NCBI GenBank assembly: GCA_038227745.1
Contig: JBBRPS010000732.1
Location: 1-5,035 of the forward strand
Direction of reading: 5' to 3'
From: DASPXY01 sp038227745
Lineage (GTDB): Bacteria; Planctomycetota; Planctomycetia; Gemmatales; Gemmataceae
DNA length: 5,035 nt
Both the position numbers and the translations under genes were made by a program. The notes beneath the pieces were generated by a model, which was given only the letters and a program-made list of their open reading frames with translations, did not search any database and was not told the DNA's origin. Numbering within the stretch: position 1 is the first letter of the stretch; each line of letters begins with the position of its first letter. Positions 1 to 4,646 of the stretch are shown here, in pieces.

Positions 1-46
1 CGGCAAGCCAGGCGCGCTCCGCCGGCGGAGCGCACCTGGCTTGCCG
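1..46. repeat. 46-nt near-perfect palindrome at the window edge
   Basis: Base i pairs with base 47-i along the whole stretch, with a single mismatch (C13 against A34). The centre is GCCGGC. Read on the minus strand the mismatch becomes a G-U wobble, so the hairpin is fully paired in leftward transcripts. Only a short TTT follows on the plus strand. It may be the terminator of a gene to the left or an intergenic palindromic repeat. What lies to its left is not visible. Confidence 0.7.
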
Positions 47-430
47 TTTCGCGCTCGCAGCGCGCTTCTTGACGCCGGCCCCCTCACCTCGACCTCTCTC
101 CTCCGAAGCGGGGGCGAGGGGGGAAGATAAACCGGACACTCTCACCGGGTTCGTGCATCAGAACGGGCTCTCATCCCCCTCACCGCCGGCCTCGCCCTCC
201 TCGGGATCCAGCAGCGCCCAGTGGCCGAACCGTGGCACAGGCCCACCGTCCCTGCCCCATTCCCGCCGCAAGCCGCTCCCGGAAAACTTGCCGCCCCCAT
301 CGGTTTCATGAATGAGAAAACAATGGAACCGGCTGCGGCCGGGGGGTATAACCGGGTGTTGCGGAAATCCCTGTCCTGGCTACCCGTGCCCTCCTGTCGC
401 GCGGGACGACAAGATCCGCAGCCTTACTGG
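47..430. other. Mostly non-coding stretch with degenerate C-rich repeats
   Basis: I see no convincing gene here. Open frames exist on the plus strand (69-311 and the upstream part of the GYF frame), but they are Pro/Ser/Arg-rich, lack ribosome binding sites and have less GC-biased third codon positions than the GYF-coding part from about 431 on. The 10-mer CCCCCTCACC occurs at 79-88 and 175-184. The first copy is followed by a CGGGGGCGAGGGG run at 109-121 that can fold back on it. A TATAAC at 347-352 resembles a -10 box but has no good -35 partner. Confidence 0.5.
79..123. repeat. C-rich/G-rich palindromic intergenic repeat, degenerate
   Basis: A C-rich left half (CCCCCTCACC, then CTCTCTCCTCCG) is followed by the loop-like GAAG and a G-rich right half (CGGGGGCGAGGGG at 109-121). 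The 13-mer CGGGGGCGAGGGG recurs at 2777-2789 in the large hairpin at 2735-2814, so the two probably belong to one repeat family. A second left-half copy begins at 175. Pairing is imperfect. From memory, similar CCCCTCACC...GGGGCGAGGGG elements are common between genes in planctomycetes. Confidence 0.5.
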
Positions 431-1096
431 ATGAAGCCCATGAAGCGCGAACCGAACCCGCCCCCGGCTAACGCCTCGTCCCTCCCGGACCGGGCAACGG
501 TCCCGCCCGCCGCCGTGTCGCGGGCGGAGATGGCGCCGCCGGCGCCCGCCTCCCTACCCACGCAGGCAACCTCCGCCGGCAACGAGCGCTGGTATTACGC
601 CCGCGGCAAGCAGAAGGTCGGCCCGCTCTCCCGGGCCGAGTTGACCGCCGAAGCCCAGGCCGGCCGTCTCGTGCCCGGCGCGATGGTCCTGCGCGAAGGC
701 ACCGCGACATGGGTCGCCGCGGCGAGCGTCGTCGGGCTTTTCCCGACCAAGGCTCCCACGGTCCCTCCGCAGGCGTCCGCTCGGAGCAACGACCCGGAGA
801 AAGTGGGGGGAAATTGGTGTCAGTTCATTTTCTCGCGGCCCCGCGGGGCCGCGAGAGGGATATTGGTGTCAGGGATATTGGTGTCAGATCAGTTTTCCGG
901 CCGCCCTGGGCGGTCCTTGAGGCAGAGCGACGCCCCGCCAGCTTTGTCTGGACGACGACTGGGCAGCGCCCGCAGGGCCGGCCCTCTCGATAAAATGACA
1001 TCAGGGACAGGCGCGAGCCCGCCCGCGCTGCGGAGCTGGCGAGGGGCCTGGGCATGGCCAAGGAACACCGGGACTGGCATCGCCTGTTCGGGCTGA
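431..1096 (+). CDS. GYF_2 (DUF4339) domain protein with repeat-derived C-terminus, probably truncated
   Basis: With the start at 431, residues about 54-104 form a GYF_2 domain: it opens with WYYARGKQKVGPLS, carries a short helix (AELTAEAQAGRL) and ends with W-V-A-A plus GLF. These domains are usually peptide-binding or sensor-like modules appended to larger planctomycete proteins. The region before it is Pro/Ala-rich and looks like a linker. After about residue 124 (near position 803) the frame translates the GGTGTCAG repeats, giving GILVSGILVSD, and then arginine-rich sequence, ending 43 bases inside the next gene. The natural C-terminus was therefore probably lost or replaced. No start has a good ribosome binding site; 431 was chosen because third-position GC bias begins about there. 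Starts at 221, 308, 323 and 440 are alternatives. It may be a pseudogene. The GYF_2 assignment is firm; expression is unproven. Confidence 0.55.
   Translation: MKPMKREPNPPPANASSLPDRATVPPAAVSRAEMAPPAPASLPTQATSAGNERWYYARGKQKVGPLSRAELTAEAQAGRLVPGAMVLREGTATWVAAASVVGLFPTKAPTVPPQASARSNDPEKVGGNWCQFIFSRPRGAARGILVSGILVSDQFSGRPGRSLRQSDAPPALSGRRLGSARRAGPLDKMTSGTGASPPALRSWRGAWAWPRNTGTGIACSG
808..827 (+). repeat. Left copy of a TGGTGTCAG direct repeat
   Basis: The 20-mer gggaaattggtgtcagttca here matches 1857-1876 at 19 of 20 positions in the same orientation. The only difference is T against A just before TGGTGTCAG. The pair brackets the Rpn-like gene. The repeat lies inside the open GYF frame, at the point where recognisable GYF-protein sequence stops. 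Confidence 0.8.
831..856. repeat. Perfect 26-nt GC palindrome
   Basis: The 26 bases read identically on both strands (arms TCTCGCGGCCCCG and CGGGGCCGCGAGA). The palindrome lies four bases after the left 20-mer repeat and directly before two tandem copies of a related repeat. As RNA it would form a very stable hairpin, but no U-run follows. A conserved-motif-plus-hairpin arrangement is typical of REP-like elements. Confidence 0.8.
857..886 (+). repeat. Two tandem copies of a 15-bp TGGTGTCA repeat
   Basis: The 15-mer gggatattggtgtca is present twice with no gap (857-871 and 872-886). It differs by one base (T for A) from the first 15 bases of the repeat at 808. The tail after the second copy (CAGTTTTCC at 891-899) resembles the CAGTTCATTTTCTC tail of the first. 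A more degraded relative, AAAATGACATCAGGGA, is at 992-1007. The period of 15 preserves the reading frame, giving the duplicated GILVS peptide in the GYF frame. Confidence 0.8.
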
Positions 1097-1830
1097 TCTT
1101 GACCGACTTCTTCAGCGGCTCGCCGTTCAAGGTCGAGATGGAGAAGGACCTGTCGCTGAAGAAGCAGTTGCTTGACGTGATCGTCCTGCGCCGGCAAGAG
1201 GGCACGCTCAGCGAGCGCCTGCCCGACGGCCTGGAGGACCTGGCGAACCACAACCTGATCACCTTTAAGTCCTACCAGGAGGCGCTCGATGACTGGGCCC
1301 TGAAAGAGTTGACGGGGCACTACGTCAATTATCGCAAGCAGGTCAGCCCGTCCACCGAGGACCTGCTGCCCGAGGGGGAGTTCCGCCTCTTCGCCGTCTG
1401 CGCCCGCTACCCGCACAACCTGGCCGGCGAGGTCCAGTGGGCGCCGGTGCAGCCGGGCGTCTACGACTGCCGGCGCGGCACGGACGTGATTCGGGTTCTG
1501 GTGTTGGGGCAATTGCCGCGGAGCGCGCACAACGCGCCGCTGCACCTGTTCAGCGCGTCGCAGGAGCAGGTGCGCTACGGCGCCGAGCACTACCGGCAGC
1601 GCTCGGACGAGACGAGCACGCTGGTGAATCGGCTCTTCGAGCAGTATCGGAAGGAGGGAGTTCAGATGCCGTACACGATGGAAGACTTTCGCCGTGACTA
1701 CGTCAAGGAGCACCTCAAGGACCTTACCCCCGAGGAGCTTCTCGCGGGGCTGTCCCCTGAGCAGAGAGCGGACCTACTGAAGCGGTTGCAGAGCGACGAA
1801 TCGCCGAAACCGCCCCCGGCGTCAAAGTGA
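1054..1830 (+). CDS. Rpn-like / PD-(D/E)XK nuclease-family protein
   Basis: This 258-residue protein resembles the Rpn (recombination-promoting nuclease, transposase_31-like) group of PD-(D/E)XK proteins, as I recall it from planctomycete genomes where many paralogues occur. Members are thought to be DNA endonucleases or to derive from mobile elements. Visible marks are an N-terminal FKVEMEKDLSLKKQLLDVIV stretch (residues 25-44) with Asp41 on a beta strand, a second strand NLITFK (67-72) with Lys72, then a helix ending in ELTGHYVNYRK (85-95). A further core follows (LFAVCARYPHNL, DVIRVLVLGQL, APLHLFSAS), and the C-terminus is the acidic TPEELLAGLSPEQR tail (225-238) typical of the group. An SD-like GAGGGG at 1041-1046 lies seven bases before the ATG. 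A TAAAAT at 991-996 could be its -10 box, with no clear -35. The usual E/Q before the catalytic Lys seems replaced by Thr71, so activity is uncertain. It is bracketed by TGGTGTCAG repeats and faces the HTH gene. Confidence 0.75.
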   Translation: MAKEHRDWHRLFGLILTDFFSGSPFKVEMEKDLSLKKQLLDVIVLRRQEGTLSERLPDGLEDLANHNLITFKSYQEALDDWALKELTGHYVNYRKQVSPSTEDLLPEGEFRLFAVCARYPHNLAGEVQWAPVQPGVYDCRRGTDVIRVLVLGQLPRSAHNAPLHLFSASQEQVRYGAEHYRQRSDETSTLVNRLFEQYRKEGVQMPYTMEDFRRDYVKEHLKDLTPEELLAGLSPEQRADLLKRLQSDESPKPPPASK

Positions 1831-1856
1831 CTCTGGCCTCGCGGGAGAAAGCGGCA

Positions 1857-1896
1857 GGGAAAATGGTGTCAGTTCACGAACTGGCACCATTTTCCC
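1857..1896. repeat. 40-nt hairpin with the right TGGTGTCAG repeat; possible shared terminator
   Basis: The arms 1857-1874 and 1879-1896 pair over 18 positions, with one T-G wobble at 1869 and the loop CACG. The left arm is the second copy of the 20-mer at 808; the right arm is its inverted copy (CTGGCACCA). The hairpin begins 26 bases after the Rpn-like stop and lies 32 bases beyond the stop of the convergent HTH gene. It may therefore end transcription from both sides, although neither strand has a real U-run after the stem. The homology to 808-827 shows that it is also a member of a repeat family. Confidence 0.75.
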
Positions 1897-1928
1897 TTGT
1901 CTGCGACGCAAACGAGGCACGGCCACGC

Positions 1929-2480
1929 TCATCCGTCCATCGTGACCTCCTCGGGTTCCGGCTGGCTAACCGAATCGTCGTCGAGGGCGATCTGGCGAAC
2001 GACGCCGTCCGGAAAACGGGCCTGGATGACGAGGTCTCCGCCCATCGCCTGGACCACCGCCCGCAGGGAAGCAACGTGCAGCCGGCTGACGCGGCCCTCC
2101 AGCCTCGAAACCGCGGGCTGGCTAACACCGAGAAGGGCGGCGAGTTTCATCGGGGGGAGGTTTCTTTCCGCGCGCAGCTCGCGCAGGGTCACCTCCAAAG
2201 GCGCCTGAGTTTTTCTGCCGGAATTGAGGAGATCCGTGAGCCGGGCGAGGGCCTCATCTACCGTGCGGTAAACTTCATCGGGCTTCTCTCCGTAGCTGTG
2301 CCCCTCGGGGGAAGAAACCCCGAAGTGCCACTTCTCCTGCCACTGGACCGCCAGGACCTGGCCGCCGTGGGCCACATCGAGAAAGCCGACGCCGCCTGGG
2401 GCCGCAGGCTCAGAATGGTCGAACCGCGCGCCCGGGAACGTCTGCCGGAGACGGGCCGCCAGTTCAGCGAGAGGGGTCAT
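1929..2480 (-). CDS. XRE-type helix-turn-helix protein with a distinct N-terminal domain
   Basis: This 183-residue protein probably binds DNA, either as a regulator or as an antitoxin-like repressor. Residues about 97-160 form an XRE/HigA-like HTH: VTLRELRAERNL, a first helix MKLAALLGVS, and a recognition helix SQPAVSRLEGR (120-130). This is followed by VASLRAVVQAMGGDLVIQARFPDG, an ending common in antitoxin-type HTH proteins. Residues 1-88 form a separate alpha/beta domain (GVGFLDVAHGGQVLAVQW, then FGVSSPEGHSYGEKPDEVYRTVDEALARL). I recall this module fused to such HTHs but cannot name it. The C-terminus is acidic (DDDSVSQPEPEE). Upstream are GGTGAG five bases and GGAAGGA twelve bases before the ATG, which support this start. 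It is convergent with the Rpn-like gene. A short possible ORF overlaps its start, as in translationally coupled toxin-antitoxin pairs, but no complete toxin is visible. Confidence 0.8.
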   Translation of the reverse strand: MTPLAELAARLRQTFPGARFDHSEPAAPGGVGFLDVAHGGQVLAVQWQEKWHFGVSSPEGHSYGEKPDEVYRTVDEALARLTDLLNSGRKTQAPLEVTLRELRAERNLPPMKLAALLGVSQPAVSRLEGRVSRLHVASLRAVVQAMGGDLVIQARFPDGVVRQIALDDDSVSQPEPEEVTMDG

Positions 2481-2598
2481 AAGCGCTCACCATCCTTCCA
2501 TCTTTCCCAGGTTTCTCGAAGAGGATGCGGCCCAACTCGCTGCCCACCCGCAAGCGAATCTCGACCGCCTCCGCAAGGATTCTACCACCACCGGACAC
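2464..2598 (-). CDS. Short ORF overlapping the HTH gene start; possible toxin or gene remnant
   Basis: This frame gives 44 residues from a GTG at 2598 and stops 17 bases inside the HTH gene. Its third codon positions are mostly G or C over ILAEAVEIRLRVGSELGRIL and on through FEKPGKDGRMV, and the peptide has a natural amphipathic look, unlike the other frames here. The pattern E-I-R-x-R-V-G-x-[ED]-[IL]-G-R-I-L-F, followed by a G-R-M-V strand, loosely recalls the core of RelE/HigB (Gp49-like) toxins. Toxins of that kind often sit upstream of and overlap an HTH antitoxin. The usual KKTQKTP tail is absent and there is no clear ribosome binding site. The in-frame stop just upstream (near 2662) limits extension. 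It may be a small protein, a decayed toxin, or chance. Confidence 0.3.
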   Translation of the reverse strand: MSGGGRILAEAVEIRLRVGSELGRILFEKPGKDGRMVSAYDPSR

Positions 2599-2865
2599 CC
2601 GGGCATAGCTACTCGCGGGGCGAGGAAGGCAGGTCTGTACTTCATCAGGTCCCGTCAGGTATTACTCCGGCGAGGAGGATCGTCACACAGGCCGGCAGCG
2701 CCGGCGAGCCAGGCATTCGCCAAAGGCACGCCGATAAGGCGAGCGGCAGGAATAAAGCTCTCCTCGCCCCTGTACTCGGGGGCGAGGGGAGCTTTATTCC
2801 TGCCGCCCGCCTTACCACGTCTGCTTGCGGCCCGAAGACAACACCCCAGGCGGCGGGGCGACCAA
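2599..2865. other. Intergenic region dominated by a long hairpin
   Basis: No gene is supported between the short ORF and the flavoprotein stop. The minus-strand frame at 2645-2902 reads straight through both arms of the hairpin and looks non-coding. Besides the large inverted repeat there is a small GCCGGC-AGC-GCCGGC stem at 2691-2705. Confidence 0.5.
2735..2814. repeat. 80-nt intergenic inverted repeat (36-bp arms)
   Basis: Arms 2735-2770 and 2779-2814 are complementary at every position except A2742/C2807 and a T-G wobble at 2761/2788; the loop is TGTACTCG. The inner part (CCTCGCCCC / GGGGGCGAGG) matches the G-rich repeat at 109-121. The outer part is GGCAGGAATAAAGCTC and its complement. 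It lies 51 bases past the stop of the minus-strand flavoprotein gene, so it could end that transcript. However, no U-run follows, and its length fits a MITE- or REP-like intergenic repeat better than a simple terminator. Confidence 0.8.
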
Positions 2866-4098
2866 CTACACGTTGCCCCCCGCCAGCCAACCCGTGCTCC
2901 ACGCCGCCTGAAAATTATAGCCGCCGATCGGCCCGTCCAGGTCCAGCACCTCGCCCGCCAGCAACAACTCCGGCTCCCGCTTGCTCCGCATCGTCCGCGA
3001 ATCGACCTCGTCCAGCGCCACGCCGCCCGCCGTCACCTCCGCCTTCTTGAACCCCAGCGTCCCCGTCACCGGCACCGTCAGTGCCTTGATCTGCCGCACC
3101 AGTTTGCTGCGGTCCGCCTTGCTCAGCGCCGCCGCACTCCGGTCCACCGGCAGGCCCGCCTGGACCAGCGCCGTCTCGCACAGCCGCCGCGGCACCTGCG
3201 CCGGGAAGACGCCCGCCAGCTGCCGCTTGCCCGACGCCACCGACTCGCGCCGCAGGTGCTCCGCCAACTCCTCTTCGCGCACCGCCGGCAGCAGATCGAT
3301 CTCCAGGCGCAGCGCCTGCGGGCGCGGGTGGCCGCTGACGGCGCGGCTGGCGTCGAGAATGACCGGGCCGGTCAGGCCGAAGTGGGCGAACAGCAGCGAG
3401 CCGCGCCGCCGGTCCAGCACGGTGTCGCCGTCGAGGACGCGCACGCCGGCGTCGGGCACGGTGATGCCGCGCAGCTCCGCCACCCACGGCGCCGACGTGG
3501 TGATCGGCACCAGGGCCGGCCGCGGCGCGACGATGGTGTGGCCGAACTGCGCCGCGATGCGGTAGCCGTCGCCGGTCGTGCCGCTGCCGGGGTAGGACTG
3601 GCCGCCGGTCGTCAGCACCACACGCGGCGCGTGCAGGGTGCGCTTCGAGGTCAGCAGTGCGAAGCCGGCCTCGCAGCGGCGCAGGTCGAGCAGCGCCTCG
3701 TCGAGGGCGAGGGTCGCGCCGCTGCGCTGCAGGCGGCGCAGCAGGGCGCCGAGGACGTCGGCGGCCTTGTTGCTGACGGGGAAGACCTTGCCCGTCTCCT
3801 CGACCTTGGTCGCGACGCCCTCGGCCTCGAAGAAGGCGATGGTGTCCTCGACGCTGAGGGCCGCCAGCGGCGAGTGGAGGAAGCGGCCAGGCGGGCCGTA
3901 CGCCTCGACGATGCCGCGGTTGTCGGTGGCGTGGGTGAGGTTGCAGCGCGTGCCGCCGGACATGAGGATCTTCACGCCGGGCTTGCGGTTCTTCTCCAGC
4001 AGGAGCGTGCGCCGGCCGCGCTCCGCCGCGCGGAGGGCGGCCATCAGCCCTGCCGCCCCCGCGCCCACGACGATCGCGTCCCAGAAAGCATCCGACAT
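2866..4098 (-). CDS. HI0933/YhiN-family FAD-dependent oxidoreductase
   Basis: This 410-residue flavoprotein belongs to the HI0933-like (YhiN/BaiN) family, cytosolic FAD/NAD(P)-binding proteins whose substrates are mostly unknown; BaiN members are linked to bile-acid reduction in gut clostridia. The FAD-binding GAGAAG (residues 12-17) comes right after the first strand and is followed by the acidic LLLEK (Glu35). The family signatures are all present: SGGTRCNLTH (47-56), TTGGQSYP with GSGTTGDGY (163-179), LFAHFGLTGP (236-245) and, near the end, AGEVLDLDGPIGGYNFQAAW (381-400). Length is normal and nothing is missing. The ATG at 4098 places the FAD motif at the usual distance from the N-terminus. 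An ATG at 4143 would add 15 residues that look like leader sequence and has no spaced ribosome binding site. The gene is divergent from the ArsC-like gene and appears to be monocistronic here. A physiological role cannot be inferred from the neighbours. Confidence 0.92.
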   Translation of the reverse strand: MSDAFWDAIVVGAGAAGLMAALRAAERGRRTLLLEKNRKPGVKILMSGGTRCNLTHATDNRGIVEAYGPPGRFLHSPLAALSVEDTIAFFEAEGVATKVEETGKVFPVSNKAADVLGALLRRLQRSGATLALDEALLDLRRCEAGFALLTSKRTLHAPRVVLTTGGQSYPGSGTTGDGYRIAAQFGHTIVAPRPALVPITTSAPWVAELRGITVPDAGVRVLDGDTVLDRRRGSLLFAHFGLTGPVILDASRAVSGHPRPQALRLEIDLLPAVREEELAEHLRRESVASGKRQLAGVFPAQVPRRLCETALVQAGLPVDRSAAALSKADRSKLVRQIKALTVPVTGTLGFKKAEVTAGGVALDEVDSRTMRSKREPELLLAGEVLDLDGPIGGYNFQAAWSTGWLAGGNV

Positions 4099-4147
4099 GG
4101 CCCACCGACTTCCCGCTCCCATCTCAGGCCGCTCTGCCGCCACCCCT

Positions 4148-4154
4148 TACAATA
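4148..4154. promoter_or_regulatory. Overlapping divergent -10-like boxes
   Basis: TACAAT at 4148-4153 on the plus strand matches TATAAT at five of six bases and would start a leader of roughly 45 bases before the ArsC-like ATG. On the minus strand the same bases read TATTGT (4154-4149), placed to drive the flavoprotein gene with a leader ending at the ATG at 4098. No convincing -35 box is visible for either. This is one of the few AT-rich spots in the divergent gap. Confidence 0.3.
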
Positions 4155-4193
4155 GCAACTCGTGGGAGCGGATCGGACCAATCGCCTCAACGC

Positions 4194-4199
4194 GGAAGG
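4194..4199 (+). promoter_or_regulatory. Ribosome binding site deciding the ArsC-like start
   Basis: GGAAGG lies seven bases before the ATG at 4207. It favours this start over the in-frame GTG at 4162, which would add 15 residues not expected before the first beta strand of this fold. Confidence 0.65.
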
Positions 4200-4206
4200 C
4201 CGGGCG

Positions 4207-4614
4207 ATGACGGAGCCTGTCAAACGCATTCTGTTCGTCTGCGTGGAGAACTCCTGCCGCAGCCAGGTCGCGGAGGCCTTCGCCCGCCTCCACGGCGGGC
4301 CGAGCGTCGAGGTCCACAGCGCCGGCTCGCGCCCCTCGGGCCGCGTCAACCCCAAGGCCATCGAGGCGATGCGCGAGCTGGGCTACGACCTCACCGCCCA
4401 CGGCTCGAAGTCGCTGAAGGACATCCCGGAAGTGGAATATGACGCGGCGGTCACGATGGGCTGCGGCGACGAGTGCCCGTTCGTGAAGGCGAGGCGGCGC
4501 GAGGACTGGAGCATCCCCGATCCGAAGGAGATGACGCCCGAGCAGTTCCGCGCGGTGCGCGACCAGATCGAGCGGCGCGTCGTGGAGTTGCTGCGGGAGT
4601 TGGGGGCCGGGTGA
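4207..4614 (+). CDS. arsC: ArsC / low-molecular-weight phosphatase-like protein
   Basis: This 135-residue cytosolic protein has the low-molecular-weight tyrosine phosphatase fold used by thiol-linked arsenate reductases, which reduce arsenate to arsenite. After the strand KRILFVCVEN comes the P-loop C-x5-R-S (Cys12-VENSC-Arg18-Ser). Further along are HSAGSRPSGRVNPKAIEAMRELG (37-59), VTMGCGDECP (82-91) with Cys86 and Cys90, and DWSIPDP (100-106) holding the expected acid Asp105. The two cysteines in GCGDEC resemble the redox cysteines of ArsC proteins, although they are closer together than the Cys82/Cys89 pair of the thioredoxin-linked S. aureus enzyme. Which thiol partner it uses is unknown. 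Start and ribosome binding site are clear. No arsB, acr3 or arsR gene is nearby, so an arsenic role is inferred from the fold; a protein phosphatase role is the alternative. Confidence 0.88.
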   Translation: MTEPVKRILFVCVENSCRSQVAEAFARLHGGPSVEVHSAGSRPSGRVNPKAIEAMRELGYDLTAHGSKSLKDIPEVEYDAAVTMGCGDECPFVKARRREDWSIPDPKEMTPEQFRAVRDQIERRVVELLRELGAG

Positions 4615-4615
4615 C

Positions 4616-4637
4616 CCCACCCGGTGCAACGGGTGGG
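4616..4637. terminator. Hairpin between convergent genes
   Basis: CCCACCCG (4616-4623) pairs perfectly with CGGGTGGG (4630-4637) around the loop GTGCAA. It begins two bases after the ArsC-like stop and ends nine bases before the HEAT-gene stop on the other strand, so it could serve both. There is no long U-run (only CTT follows on the plus strand), so efficiency is uncertain. Confidence 0.55.
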
Positions 4638-4646
4638 CTTGAAGCA

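Noticed and set aside
889..1713. Long minus-strand frame antisense to the Rpn-like gene
   Set aside because: It is a mirror frame of a high-GC gene. The protein is Leu/Arg/Val-rich without motifs, whereas the plus strand has family signatures and a ribosome binding site.
808..1896. CRISPR array
   Set aside because: The repeats are unevenly spaced, two are directly abutting, one is inverted, a full gene lies between copies, and no cas gene is present.
2645..2902. Minus-strand 85-codon frame downstream of the flavoprotein
   Set aside because: It translates both arms of the long inverted repeat and overlaps the flavoprotein 3' end; no ribosome binding site or domain is visible.
1827..3050. Long open plus-strand frame (407 codons)
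   Set aside because: It lies antisense to the HTH gene and the 3' end of the flavoprotein, reads through both hairpins, and its protein is Arg/Pro/Ser-rich with no recognisable domain.
2915..4105. Alternative minus-strand frame over the flavoprotein gene, and plus-strand frames at 2981-3565, 3256-4155 and 3638-4210
   Set aside because: All are shadows of the flavoprotein gene, whose frame holds every family motif. The others are Gly/Arg/Ala-rich artefacts of GC content.
4099..4143. Upstream ATG (4143) as the flavoprotein start
   Set aside because: It would add 15 residues before the FAD motif and has no spaced ribosome binding site. It remains possible only if the transcript is leaderless.
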